From Candidatus Ruthenibacterium merdavium (GTDB lineage Bacteria > Bacillota > Clostridia > Oscillospirales > Ruminococcaceae), in assembly GCA_019119935.1 (NCBI GenBank), contig DWWA01000016.1, positions 1-64,000 of the forward strand: DNA of 64,000 nucleotides, read 5' to 3'. Under the pieces are notes generated by a model. The model had not been told where the DNA came from. It searched no databases and saw nothing but the letters and a program-made list of their open reading frames with translations. The position numbers and the translations under genes were made by a program. Each line of letters begins with the position of its first letter. The first letter of the stretch is position 1. This document shows positions 1 to 7,487 of the stretch, one piece after another.

Positions 1-38
1 GATTTTACGAAGCAGTATAGAAAGAAGGAGGAAATAAA

Positions 39-383
39 ATGATGCATGAAATGAAGCTACAACCTGAATACTATAATTTTATATTGAATGGTACTAAAAG
101 AATTGAAATAAGATTATACGATGAAAAAAGACAAGGTATAATGTTAGGAGATACAATTAAATTTTTAAAAGAACCTGAATTATCAGAAACTTTTAATGCA
201 AAAGTTATAGGTTTATTAAGATATAATTCTTTTGAAGATATGTTTAAAGATTTTGATATTTCTATTTTGGCTGATGAATCTATGACGAAAGAAGGATTAA
301 TTAAAGTACTAGAACAGTTTTATACAAAAGAAAAGCAAGAACAATATGGTGTATTAGGTATTAGAATAGAATTGATAGATTAA
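39..383 (+). CDS. ASCH domain protein
   Basis: A 114-residue protein that looks like a stand-alone ASCH domain, a small beta-barrel fold related to PUA and linked to RNA binding or RNA modification. Visible support: the N-terminal pattern KLQPEYYNFILNGTKRIEIR (substrate-pocket K and E/R residues), then GDTIKF and a C-terminal YGVLGIRIEL strand, as in short ASCH proteins. The first of two adjacent ATGs is taken because AAGGAGG lies 7 bases upstream. The gene is far more AT-rich than everything after about 1320 and shares this with the broken acetyltransferase that follows. The exact substrate is unknown; the domain call is from pattern recognition only. Confidence 0.75.
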   Translation: MMHEMKLQPEYYNFILNGTKRIEIRLYDEKRQGIMLGDTIKFLKEPELSETFNAKVIGLLRYNSFEDMFKDFDISILADESMTKEGLIKVLEQFYTKEKQEQYGVLGIRIELID

Positions 384-462
384 TTAAAGTCTATCTTTTT
401 TATTGTTAAAATAGTAAAAAAGTGTTAGAATAAACATCGTATTGTGAGGAAGGTTTAATCTT

Positions 463-1017
463 ATGATTTATATTGAAAGTCTAAAAAGTTATATTGGAAA
501 AATAAGTGATGAAGAATTTGCAGATTTAGCTAAAAGGATTTATGAAATTACTGATTTTATTTGTGAAGATTATCCAAAACATAGAGAATGGTATTTTCAT
601 AAGCAACTACCTAGAATTTTTACACCAAATGGCGAGATTTTGTTTGCAAGAGCAGATGATGATACGACTATATTGGCAATGGCATGTTTAAAAAAGGACT
701 AAGAAGAAAAGAAAATTTGTACTTTATACGTATCAGATCAATGTAGAGGTCAACATTTAGGTACAAGAATGGTAGAAGCCTCTATGGATTTTTTAGAAAC
801 TACAAAACCACTTATTACATTAGCGGATTATAAATTACCTATGTTTCAACCAATAATTGATAAATATGGATGGGAATTAACCGAAGTTGTAGAAGGATTG
901 TATAACGATAAAGCTAAAGAATTATGTTTTAACGGAACACTTACAAAACAAGCTAACATGAATGAACAAGGAGTTTATTTAGTAAAAAAAATTAAAGATA
1001 ATAATTCAAATACTTAA
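463..1017 (+). pseudogene. GNAT family N-acetyltransferase interrupted by an in-frame stop
   Basis: A 184-codon reading frame starting at ATG 463 (GAGGAAGG upstream) is interrupted at codon 80 by a single TAA (700-702) and then continues in the same frame to 1017. Residues just after the stop (EEKKICTLYVSDQCRGQHLG) carry the GNAT motif A, in which a beta strand is followed by the R-G-x-x-x-G acetyl-CoA pyrophosphate loop. The upstream part ends ...LAMACLKKD, the usual strand before motif A. One base change, for example GAA to TAA, would explain the break, so this is best read as a recent nonsense pseudogene of an acetyl-CoA-dependent acyltransferase. Restart at the ATG at 769 would lack most of the cofactor site. 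Very AT-rich, like its upstream neighbour. Confidence 0.75.
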
Positions 1018-1116
1018 AAATATTGTTGTAATAAAAAATATACGGTATGATTAATATATCAAATACGAGTGAACTTTTTACTAAAGTGTTTTAGTAAATG
1101 ATCCACAATAAAACTT

Positions 1117-1146
1117 AAGAAACTCAATGCTTTGAGTTTCTTTTTG
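1117..1146 (+). terminator. Rho-independent terminator after the GNAT remnant
   Basis: An 11-bp stem (1117-1127 with 1132-1142) around a TGCT loop is followed by a T-rich tail. It sits about 100 bases after the acetyltransferase frame and reads as its terminator. Confidence 0.65.
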
Positions 1147-1204
1147 TTAAAGGAGCTGTATTAAGATATCGTCTGTGTACCATAAATATGCCATAATTTA
1201 AATA

Positions 1205-1243
1205 TTATAAAAAAACTATAAAGATGTTGAACTTTATAGTTTT
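1205..1243 (-). terminator. Hairpin terminator for a minus-strand remnant
   Basis: A 12-bp perfect stem (1212-1223 with 1232-1243) has an 8-base loop. On the minus strand it is followed by seven T, so it terminates leftward transcription. The stop codon of the short minus-strand frame at 1234-1305 lies inside its first arm. Confidence 0.5.
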
Positions 1244-1305
1244 GTGTTTTGCAATTTTTTTAATAATTCTTTAGTATCTTTGTGAAGATTTATTCCTTTG
1301 TATTT
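1234..1305 (-). pseudogene. Possible 3' remnant of an AT-rich gene
   Basis: A 23-codon minus-strand frame, KYKGINLHKDTKELLKK and on to NTKL-stop, is protein-like and abuts a terminator. It is closed upstream by TGA. A one-base slip in the four-A run would join it to an ATG instead. It ends just before the G7 run where base composition changes, so it may be the tail of a truncated gene. Function is not recognisable, and it could be chance. Confidence 0.25.
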
Positions 1306-1359
1306 TCATTTTTTCAGGGGGGGTTCAACTGTTTTTCGCAGCTTTATTTTCTGTTTTGA

Positions 1360-1385
1360 GCCTGCGGTGCAGGCGTTTTATTTTG
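1360..1385 (+). terminator. Short GC-rich hairpin with T-rich tail
   Basis: GCCTGC (1360-1365) pairs with GCAGGC (1369-1374), followed by GTTTTATTTT. Base composition here is already that of the main chromosome, so it may belong to a gene now lost left of the junction. The rest of 1147-1434 holds no convincing gene. Confidence 0.4.
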
Positions 1386-1434
1386 CCAATAAGTTAGTTT
1401 AAGCTAACCGAAAATTGATCTGGAGGGACCCGCC

Positions 1435-2145
1435 ATGCCAGCAGCTTGTTGTATCTCAAACGAACTTCTCTACAATTTCCAAGATGTTTGCCGCGCACTG
1501 ATTCAACAGGACGCCTGTCATGCAGGCAGCCTGTTTGCATCTCGTTTGGAAGTGATTTTCAACGAAGGGAACGACGCCGTTTCTGAAGACATCTGCCGTC
1601 AAGTTTTGCAAAGGCTCAATCAAAGCATTTATCACTTTATTCTGTTTCACTGGAAGCTTTCTTTGCACACACTTTGTCAAACCTTTGAAGCATTTTCTTT
1701 TCAAGCCCGCTGCCGCGAGGATTTACAAAGAGAAGTACAGGAAATGCTTTGTGCCTACTGCAATGAGCTTTCCCGCTATGGCTGCACCAACAGCTACATC
1801 ACGCGTGCGGCAGAATATATTGAGCACAACATACACGGAGATCTCAGTCTTCCCCGTGTGGCATCGCATGTTTTTGTTTGTTCTGCATATCTTTCGGAAC
1901 TGTTTCCGGCTTGTACGGGCCAAAAATTCTGCGAATATGTGGCGCACCGCCGGGTAGAACGTGCAAAAGATTTATTGTGCACTACTAAAATGACCGTTCA
2001 GGAAATCAGCCAGCAATGCGGATTCGGCTCTTCCTCGTATTTTTCTTGCGTCTTCTCAAAGCATACCGGACTTTCGCCCCGCGCTTATCGCAGTGTGCAC
2101 AGCACAGATGCAAACGAAACACAGCAGCTTCTCAAACCCAATTAA
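1435..2145 (+). CDS. AraC family transcriptional regulator, cysteine-rich
   Basis: A 236-residue protein whose last 100 residues form the double helix-turn-helix AraC/XylS DNA-binding domain: YIEHNIHGDLSLPRVASHVF, then AHRRVERAKDLL, then ISQQCGFGSSSYFSCVFSKH and the final GLSPRAYR. The first 130 residues are helical and match no effector domain I recognise; there is no cupin pattern. The protein has about 16 cysteines, which is unusual for this family and could mean redox or metal sensing (inference). The start has GGAGGG upstream. It is the only gene in its unit, and its targets cannot be told from position. Confidence 0.85.
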   Translation: MPAACCISNELLYNFQDVCRALIQQDACHAGSLFASRLEVIFNEGNDAVSEDICRQVLQRLNQSIYHFILFHWKLSLHTLCQTFEAFSFQARCREDLQREVQEMLCAYCNELSRYGCTNSYITRAAEYIEHNIHGDLSLPRVASHVFVCSAYLSELFPACTGQKFCEYVAHRRVERAKDLLCTTKMTVQEISQQCGFGSSSYFSCVFSKHTGLSPRAYRSVHSTDANETQQLLKPN

Positions 2146-2158
2146 AAAGATACTGAAA

Positions 2159-2206
2159 ACAGCCCTCAGGGTCAAAGAAATTGACTCTGAGGGCTGTTTA
2201 TTTTTT
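2159..2206. terminator. Bidirectional terminator between araC-type gene and rluB
   Basis: A long stem, 2160-2175 with 2181-2196 (one mismatch), is flanked by T-rich sequence on both strands. It serves the plus-strand AraC gene and the converging rluB cluster. Confidence 0.8.
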
Positions 2207-2230
2207 CAAAAATCGCCGCTTTTTCCCAAA

Positions 2231-3088
2231 TTATCCGCGCATACGGCGTTTTTGTGCACCCTTCGGGGCTCGCACCCCATGGGGAGCTTTGGCGGCTCGT
2301 TTTTGACGGCGCTGCTCATTCGCGGCCGTGTTTTTCGCAATTTGTGCTGTCGCCTTTCCGCGCTGTGCAGCTGTGCGCAGTGCTTTCACTTCCTGAGAAG
2401 TCAGCTCGCGATACTGTCCCGGCTGAAGCATTCCCAATTTTACTGCACCCAGCGCAGTTCTGCGCAGGCGAATCACGTCTAATCCCACTGCTTCACACAT
2501 GCGGCGAATCTGACGGTTTTTTCCTTCCCGAATCGTCATTTCAAGCACTGTGCGTTCGGCTTCATCCGTTACAACGCGAATTACAGCGGGCTGTGTCACA
2601 CTGCCGTCATCCAAAGTGACACCGTCAGTCATTTTGATAATTTGCTCCTCAGTTGCATGCGGACGCACCGTGACGCGGTAAAGCTTTGAAACACCGTGGC
2701 TCGGGTGGGTCAGCAAATTGGCAAATTCACCGTCATTGGTAAACAGAAGAAGCCCCTCGCTGTCTTTGTCTAAGCGTCCGACAGGAAACACACGCACGGG
2801 AACATCCGCCATCAGTTCCATGACGGTTTTTCTTCCGCGCTCATCGCTTGTCGTCGTGATGAATCCACGCGGTTTATGCAGCATGTAATAGTATTTTTCC
2901 GTTTTTTTCGGCACATAAACGCGCTGGCCGTCCACACTGACAATATCCTGCTTCACGTCCATTTTATCGCCTAATTGAACGGGGCGTCCGTTCAGCTTCA
3001 CGCGCCCTTGCAAAATCAGCTGTTCCGCTGCGCGCCGTGAGCATACTCCCTGCGCGGCAAGCACCTTTTGTATTCTTTCATCTCTCAT
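2231..3088 (-). CDS. rluB: 23S rRNA pseudouridine synthase, RluB/RsuA type
   Basis: A 285-residue pseudouridine synthase of the RsuA/RluB/E/F family, which isomerises a uridine of rRNA. Residues 1-60 are an S4 RNA-binding domain (IQKVLAAQGVCSRRAAEQLI). The catalytic aspartate is D107 in GRLDKDSEGLLLF, and LEMTIREGKNRQIRRM is the second family motif. After about residue 240 there is a basic, low-complexity tail rich in K, R, A and Q, probably extra rRNA contact. It is the last gene of the scpA-scpB-ytfJ cluster, its normal place in Clostridia. The choice between RluB and another RsuA-type specificity rests on this context. Confidence 0.92.
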   Translation of the reverse strand: MRDERIQKVLAAQGVCSRRAAEQLILQGRVKLNGRPVQLGDKMDVKQDIVSVDGQRVYVPKKTEKYYYMLHKPRGFITTTSDERGRKTVMELMADVPVRVFPVGRLDKDSEGLLLFTNDGEFANLLTHPSHGVSKLYRVTVRPHATEEQIIKMTDGVTLDDGSVTQPAVIRVVTDEAERTVLEMTIREGKNRQIRRMCEAVGLDVIRLRRTALGAVKLGMLQPGQYRELTSQEVKALRTAAQRGKATAQIAKNTAANEQRRQKRAAKAPHGVRAPKGAQKRRMRG

Positions 3089-3115
3089 GATAAAGTCCTT
3101 TCTTTCGGCGTCCTG

Positions 3116-3508
3116 TTACGGCAAATTCTGCTTGGGCTTGTCGCCGTCCTTTTTAAACAAATCTGCAATTTTATCCACTAAATCGGGGAGCATGCCAATC
3201 GCACGGTCCACGCTGTTCGAGGTGTCAGCCAGCTGAATCATACGCACATTTCCTTCGCGCACCACCAAAAAGGCAATCGGCGAAATGGACACACCGGCAC
3301 CCCCGCCGCCGCCAAATAAATCCTGATTATTTTTCGACGCAATATCGGAACCGCCCGAAGCAAAGCCAAAAGAAACTTTGGAAATCGGCAAAATCGTTGT
3401 GCCATCCGGCATTTGAATGGGATTTCCGATAATCGTGTTGGAATCGACCATCTTCCGGATTTTTTCCAACGTGACATCCATCAAACCTTGAATGGGATGT
3501 TCATTCAT
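3116..3508 (-). CDS. ytfJ: Sporulation protein YtfJ (GerW family)
   Basis: A 130-residue protein of the YtfJ/GerW spore protein family, made in the forespore in Bacillus, where it affects germination. Family features are visible: HPIQGLMDVTLEKIRKMVD at the start, the central IGNPIQMPDGTTILPISKVS, a glycine run FGGGGGAGVSISPIAFLV, and a C-terminal hydrophilic tail. The frame is open 36 codons further up, but the ATG at 3508 has AGGAGGG 6-7 bases upstream and matches the family N-terminus. It sits between the DUF2953 gene and rluB. Together with spoVM at 6676 it indicates a spore former. Confidence 0.9.
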   Translation of the reverse strand: MNEHPIQGLMDVTLEKIRKMVDSNTIIGNPIQMPDGTTILPISKVSFGFASGGSDIASKNNQDLFGGGGGAGVSISPIAFLVVREGNVRMIQLADTSNSVDRAIGMLPDLVDKIADLFKKDGDKPKQNLP

Positions 3509-3522
3509 AGCAAGCCCTCCTG

Positions 3523-4218
3523 TCAGCCGCTGGGCAAATGACTTTTGCGATAAGCCTTCCACAAAACAGAAGCAAATACCGCAAGCAAAACAAATGGTGT
3601 TGCCCCGATTCGGCAATAAAAATAACGCCGATATTTATACTCGCCTGTAAAATCAGCGATAATCTGCAAGCGTTCTATCTCAATTTCAAAATAATTTTGC
3701 AATACGCCGAGCGCACTCCCGATGGACGCTTGAATGCGTCCGTACTGGATCGCTGTTTCTGCGGCATCCTCTGAACTTACGGGAAGCACAAGCTGCACTT
3801 TTCTGATGCGGATCACACGCAAAAACGCCCGCATCAGCTTTCCCGAAGTGGTAATAATCTCAAATACTCTGCCGGGACTCCACCAGCTGTCTTTTTTCGG
3901 CGGCGCTTCTCCCTCGTTTTTTTTCACGTCTTGCGGCGCTTCATGGGTCTGACTCTCCGCACCGGAACTTTCCTCTTTGGTTTGTTCCTGCTGTTGCTTT
4001 TGCTTTTTTAAATGGCGCGGCTGATACCGCTTTTTTTTGCTCGGTCTCGGGTAGACCGGAATCGAGAAGCCAAGAACGTGAATCCGGACCTCCCAGCGGT
4101 CATACTGCACCTCTAAGGCGACCCAAAGAGGAAACACCAGAAGCAATATCAGCAGGATGCCTAAAATGAGCAAAATCCAGCCAAGCGCTGTGAAAAACCA
4201 CAGAAAAAACTGGGCCAT
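3523..4218 (-). CDS. DUF2953 family membrane protein
   Basis: A 231-residue protein with one strongly hydrophobic N-terminal segment (about residues 4-35), a charged central region rich in K, E and Q (about 75-120), and a C-terminal half with RAFLRVIRIRKVQL and a second hydrophobic stretch near 205-222. This is the DUF2953 layout seen in the same operon position in clostridia, always before ytfJ, so a role in sporulation is likely but unproven. It begins directly after the scpB stop. Confidence 0.75.
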   Translation of the reverse strand: MAQFFLWFFTALGWILLILGILLILLLVFPLWVALEVQYDRWEVRIHVLGFSIPVYPRPSKKKRYQPRHLKKQKQQQEQTKEESSGAESQTHEAPQDVKKNEGEAPPKKDSWWSPGRVFEIITTSGKLMRAFLRVIRIRKVQLVLPVSSEDAAETAIQYGRIQASIGSALGVLQNYFEIEIERLQIIADFTGEYKYRRYFYCRIGATPFVLLAVFASVLWKAYRKSHLPSG

Positions 4219-4752
4219 TTACTCTTCCCCCGCTGAAGCTTCCTCACCGTGCAGCGGCGGCAGCTGTCCTAAATTCTCCAGCCCAAACGTGCGAAGAAAA
4301 GCATCCGTTGTTCCAAAAGCCAACGGCCGGCCGGGCAAATCCATTCGGCCTGCTTCCTCAATTAAGCCGCGCTGAAGCAGCGTGTGAATGACAGCCGTTG
4401 AATCCACGCCGCGCACCTGCTCCACAAAAGAGCGGGAAACCGGCTGATTATACGCAATGACCGCCAAAACTTCGAGCGCAGCCTGGCTCAAAGGCGTGTT
4501 TTTACTTTTCTCCAAAACGGCGCGCACCACAGCGCTATACGTGTTTTTTGTACAAAGCTGCCAGCGGTCCTCTACGCGAATCAGCATCAGGCCTCGGCTC
4601 TCGCGCTCATACTCCGACTTCAGCTGCTCCAAATGGCGCTCTGCCGCTTCTTTCGTTATTTCCAGAACATCCGCCAAGCGCTGTGCGGAAACTGCATCGC
4701 CATGTGCAAACAACATCGCCTCCAACGCAGCGGTTATGTGCTTTTCATCCAC
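4219..4752 (-). CDS. scpB: Segregation and condensation protein B
   Basis: A 177-residue ScpB, which forms a dimer of winged-helix domains and joins ScpA and SMC in the bacterial condensin complex. Recognisable segments are ALEAMLFAHGDAVSAQRLAD, LVEDRW-type LMLIRVEDRWQLCT, and the conserved LSQAALEVLAVIAYNQPVSR followed by VRGVDSTAVIHTLLQRGLIE. It lies 12 bases after scpA and abuts the DUF2953 gene, so the genes are co-transcribed. Confidence 0.95.
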   Translation of the reverse strand: MDEKHITAALEAMLFAHGDAVSAQRLADVLEITKEAAERHLEQLKSEYERESRGLMLIRVEDRWQLCTKNTYSAVVRAVLEKSKNTPLSQAALEVLAVIAYNQPVSRSFVEQVRGVDSTAVIHTLLQRGLIEEAGRMDLPGRPLAFGTTDAFLRTFGLENLGQLPPLHGEEASAGEE

Positions 4753-4764
4753 GTTTTCGGCCTC

Positions 4765-5466
4765 CTATCGTTTCATGGTCAATTCTTCCTGCTCATTGAG
4801 TGAAACACGCCCTGCGCGAATCAGCTCCAATACAGCCAAAAAAGTGGCTACCGTACTGCTTTTCGTATCCTTGGCAGAAAACAGTTGATTCAGGCGCTTT
4901 ACCTTCCCTACAATCAGGCCGCGCAAAACATGTACGATGCGCGCACCGACACTCACAAAAGGCGCACTCGTCAAAGGTTCAAACTGCTCCTGACGCGGCG
5001 GAGCTTTCTTGCGCTTCTTCCCTTGAATTGCACCGTATGCCTCTTGAAGCAGCCGTGCATCATGACGCAAAGCATACTCTGTCGGCTGTGTCAGCTCCAT
5101 CGGACGGCGAACCGCCAAGAACACGCCTTGACTCAAATCTTTCAAGCTGGCGGCCACCTGTTTACACAAAGAGTATTCCACCAAAAGGCCCGTCAATTCT
5201 TCTTTCATGCGCTCAGCCTCTTCGCTTTTCGGCAGTAAGAGAAATGACTTCATCTGTACCAGCCGTGCCGCCATTTCAATAAACTCGCTGGCTGCCTCCA
5301 TCTGCTCTGCCGATACCCCCTGCACCACCGCAAGATATTGGTCAATGAGGGACACGATTTCTATATCATATAAATTCATTTGGTTTTTCATCACCAAAGA
5401 AAGCAGCAAATCCAACGGGCCTTCAAAATCTTCTACTTTAAATTTCAGCTGCTCCATTGCCGGCAC
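4765..5466 (-). CDS. scpA: Segregation and condensation protein A
   Basis: A 233-residue ScpA kleisin that bridges the SMC heads in the condensin complex. The diagnostic N-terminus is FKVEDFEGPLDLLLSLVMKN, followed by DIEIVSLIDQYL and the C-terminal winged helix ending in LELIRAGRVSLNEQEEL. The GTG at 5466 (AAGGA about 5 bases upstream) is preferred; the ATG at 5457 is the alternative, with a long spacer. It is transcribed with the site-2 protease gene upstream and scpB downstream. Confidence 0.95.
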   Translation of the reverse strand: MPAMEQLKFKVEDFEGPLDLLLSLVMKNQMNLYDIEIVSLIDQYLAVVQGVSAEQMEAASEFIEMAARLVQMKSFLLLPKSEEAERMKEELTGLLVEYSLCKQVAASLKDLSQGVFLAVRRPMELTQPTEYALRHDARLLQEAYGAIQGKKRKKAPPRQEQFEPLTSAPFVSVGARIVHVLRGLIVGKVKRLNQLFSAKDTKSSTVATFLAVLELIRAGRVSLNEQEELTMKR

Positions 5467-5566
5467 TTCGTTCCTTTCCTATTCGTTCGCTTCGGGAGCA
5501 TCACACGCACATCAAACAGCCGATGCTTTGCTTGAAAACGAAGCGCAAAACAATCCGTTCTCTACT

Positions 5567-6238
5567 TTATGCACGCAACAGCAAAAACAGCCAATCGATA
5601 TACCGAGTACCCCAATCGAAAAGCGTCATCATATTTTGAAACAGAAAGCTGAGCGGTCTATCTAAAACGCCGGCAAATAAACAAATAAATAATCCGAACA
5701 TAATATAGCGCTCGTATTTCATAATGCGAAAATACCAGCGGGCAGGCAAAAGCAGATTGAAAATCCGCGAACCGTCGAGCGGCGGAATCGGCAGCAGATT
5801 AAACACCGCCAAAGTGAGATTAACTTGCACCATCGTCACCAAGACAACCATCACAAACTGCCACAGCACACTACCCGGATTGTAGCCAAATAGGTAAACG
5901 ACCTTATAACACACCATCCACACATAAGCGAGCAGCAAATTTGCTGCGGGGCCTGCCGCCGCAGAAAGCGCCATATCTCTTCGAGGATGGCGGAAATTCT
6001 GAACTGCCGCCACGGGAACCGGCTTTGCCCAACCAAAGCCCACCAGAATCATGCACAGAGCGCCGAGCGGATCAAAATGACGCAGCGGATTCATCGAAAG
6101 CCGCCCACAGCGCTTCGCAGTAGGATCCCCTAAACGATCCGACGCCCAGGCATGCGCCATCTCATGGAAAGGAATCGCTGTCAGCAAAGCCAAAGCTCTG
6201 GCCAAATAAAGCGCAGCTGTACTCCAATTCACCGCCAA
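5567..6238 (-). CDS. Site-2 protease family (M50) membrane metalloprotease
   Basis: A roughly 223-residue polytopic membrane protease of family M50B (YwhC/SpoIVFB-like). The zinc site is HEMAH in the first helix and the aspartate of NLLPIPPLDGSRI in a later helix; NPLRHFDPLGALCM is the family's second conserved segment. Such proteins cut membrane-embedded substrates; no substrate is evident here. The TTG at 6238 is chosen because GAAAGGAG lies 8 bases upstream. GTG 6247 would overlap that site, and GTG 6232 is also possible. It is the first gene of the cluster running to rluB, behind the promoter at 6305. Confidence 0.9.
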   Translation of the reverse strand: MAVNWSTAALYLARALALLTAIPFHEMAHAWASDRLGDPTAKRCGRLSMNPLRHFDPLGALCMILVGFGWAKPVPVAAVQNFRHPRRDMALSAAAGPAANLLLAYVWMVCYKVVYLFGYNPGSVLWQFVMVVLVTMVQVNLTLAVFNLLPIPPLDGSRIFNLLLPARWYFRIMKYERYIMFGLFICLFAGVLDRPLSFLFQNMMTLFDWGTRYIDWLFLLLRA

Positions 6239-6304
6239 ACAGCCCACTCCTTTCGGGTTTTACTCTTACAAAGTGTGCATCCGAAGCACACCTTAATGAA
6301 AGCC

Positions 6305-6333
6305 ATTATAGCACGGCAAGCGAAAAAAAACAA
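6305..6333 (-). promoter_or_regulatory. Sigma-A type promoter for the S2P-scpAB-ytfJ-rluB cluster
   Basis: On the minus strand TTGTTT (6328-6333) and TATAAT (6305-6310) are separated by 17 bases. The start site would fall near 6298, giving a leader of about 60 bases. Confidence 0.7.
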
Positions 6334-6351
6334 GTAAACGCCTGTCGAATA

Positions 6352-6384
6352 GAAAAACCCCATGCCGTTCGGCACAGGGCTTTA
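6352..6384 (-). terminator. Terminator after rpmB
   Basis: On the minus strand an inverted repeat of CCC-GTGCCG with CGGCA-GGG (6357-6382) is followed by GTTTTTC. It closes the rpmB transcript just before the next promoter. Confidence 0.75.
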
Positions 6385-6391
6385 TCGCTGA

Positions 6392-6580
6392 TTACACAGC
6401 ACGCGTTACTTTTCCGGAACGAAGGCAACGGGTGCAGGCATGGATGTAACGGGGAGCCCCATCCACTACGGCTTTCACCCGCTTTACATTAGGTTTCCAA
6501 GCACGATTGGAACGACGGCAGGAGTGAGAAACCTTAATTCCAAAGGTTACTCCCTTTCCGCAGCAATCACATTTTGCCAT
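6392..6580 (-). CDS. rpmB: 50S ribosomal protein L28 (copy 1)
   Basis: A 62-residue L28 of the large ribosomal subunit. It starts MAKCDCCGKG and has the conserved VSHSCRRSNRAWKPN and IHACTRCLRSGKVTRAV. The paired cysteines near the N-terminus and in CTRC make it the zinc-binding (C+) form. AAAGGAGG precedes the ATG. It is transcribed from its own promoter at 6617. A second, nearly identical rpmB lies at the right edge of the window (63858). Confidence 0.97.
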   Translation of the reverse strand: MAKCDCCGKGVTFGIKVSHSCRRSNRAWKPNVKRVKAVVDGAPRYIHACTRCLRSGKVTRAV

Positions 6581-6616
6581 TGGTACTGCACCTCCTTTTA
6601 ATCAACATCTTTTTAA

Positions 6617-6645
6617 ATAATAACAAAATCCCTTAAAAAAAACAA
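6617..6645 (-). promoter_or_regulatory. Promoter for rpmB
   Basis: On the minus strand TTGTTT (6640-6645) and TATTAT (6617-6622) are 17 bases apart. The predicted start is about 30 bases before the rpmB ATG. Confidence 0.65.
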
Positions 6646-6675
6646 GTGCTTTTCCTGAAAATCTTATGATGTCTT

Positions 6676-6747
6676 TTATTTGATGCCGAAAATCATCTTT
6701 AAAAGGCCGCTTAAACATTTCGGGCTTTTCCAAATAACAACTTTCAT
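6676..6747 (-). CDS. spoVM: Stage V sporulation protein SpoVM (23 residues)
   Basis: A 23-residue frame with a perfect AGGAGGAG site 6 bases before its ATG. The protein starts MKVVIWKSPK and ends LLKMIFGIK, which fits the clostridial SpoVM pattern: a short polar start, a KxPK turn, then an amphipathic helix. In Bacillus, SpoVM recognises the curved forespore membrane and anchors the spore-coat scaffold ATPase SpoIVA. Position supports the call, because spoVM lies between thiN and rpmB in Bacillus subtilis, exactly as here. The gene is too short for ordinary gene finding. The cysteine at position 11 is a small departure from the usual sequence. Confidence 0.88.
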   Translation of the reverse strand: MKVVIWKSPKCLSGLLKMIFGIK

Positions 6748-6866
6748 AAAATTCTCCTCCTTCATGTGCATTTGTGCGACCAGACGCGCAGGCCGCATGC
6801 TGTGTGCCGCAGCGTCTATACTCCACTATATCCACAAAGGGAGAAAAAGGTTCCTGCAAGGGGTAT

Positions 6867-7487
6867 TTATTCCATTTTACAAAGCATACAATAAAGTTTT
6901 CCTTCTAAAACGCTTACCTGTGCTTCCGGCTCTTCAAACTCATTGCTCACGCCTACGGGCCAAAGATACGTAATTTCCGCATTGCTCAAAGGGTATTTGA
7001 CTCCTTTCAAGCTGACGCCTTTTGCACTTTCCCCACAAGAGAAAAAAGACAAATACCAGCCTTTGCGCGCCGGAATCGAGTGAACTCCTTCTCCGAGCAC
7101 CGTAATTTCCTGTGCTTCATCGGCCGCCCATGCCCGAACCCCTTGTTCCTGCAAAAAAATGAGCGTTTGCAAATTAGCCATGGTGTGGTCCATCCGGCCG
7201 CCGAGCGCACCTAATAAAACCACTTGCTCGCATCCTTTTTCTAAGGCTTTTTTCACTGCAAAAAATGTATCCGTATCATCCTTTTCCGCCGGCAAACAAA
7301 TCAATTCTCTTGCATCTTGCGGAACCGGTGAACTATCATAATCTCCAAGCGCAAGGTCAGGCGTCACACCAACAGCACGCGCACGCTCATACCCCGCATC
7401 GGCGGCAATGATAAAATCGGCGTCTTTCCAATACTTCTCCAAAGCAGGCGAAACCGCTCTTCCTGCAAAAATGACACATTTTTTCAT
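6867..7487 (-). CDS. thiN: Thiamine diphosphokinase
   Basis: A 206-residue thiamine pyrophosphokinase that transfers pyrophosphate from ATP to thiamine to give the cofactor TPP. Family motifs: FIIAADAGYERARAVGVTPD, the acidic GDYDSS, DDTDTFFAVKKAL and LGALGGRMDHTMANL, which form the ATP, magnesium and thiamine site. The ATG at 7487 is preferred over one eight codons upstream because AGGGGG lies 8 bases before it and the protein then begins MKKCVIFAG. It lies downstream of rsgA; rpe, often found between them, is absent. Confidence 0.93.
   Translation of the reverse strand: MKKCVIFAGRAVSPALEKYWKDADFIIAADAGYERARAVGVTPDLALGDYDSSPVPQDARELICLPAEKDDTDTFFAVKKALEKGCEQVVLLGALGGRMDHTMANLQTLIFLQEQGVRAWAADEAQEITVLGEGVHSIPARKGWYLSFFSCGESAKGVSLKGVKYPLSNAEITYLWPVGVSNEFEEPEAQVSVLEGKLYCMLCKME

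Noticed and set aside
769-1017. Independent 82-residue protein starting at ATG 769
   Set aside because: Same frame as the upstream half, begins inside the acetyl-CoA motif and has no ribosome-binding site; it is the rest of the broken GNAT gene.
2093-2619. Plus-strand frames of about 120 codons over the rluB 3' end
   Set aside because: They cross the bidirectional terminator and lie antisense to rluB; no domain.
6602-6859. 85-codon minus-strand frame between rpmB and thiN
   Set aside because: It overlaps spoVM in another frame, lacks a good ribosome-binding site, and runs through the rpmB promoter.
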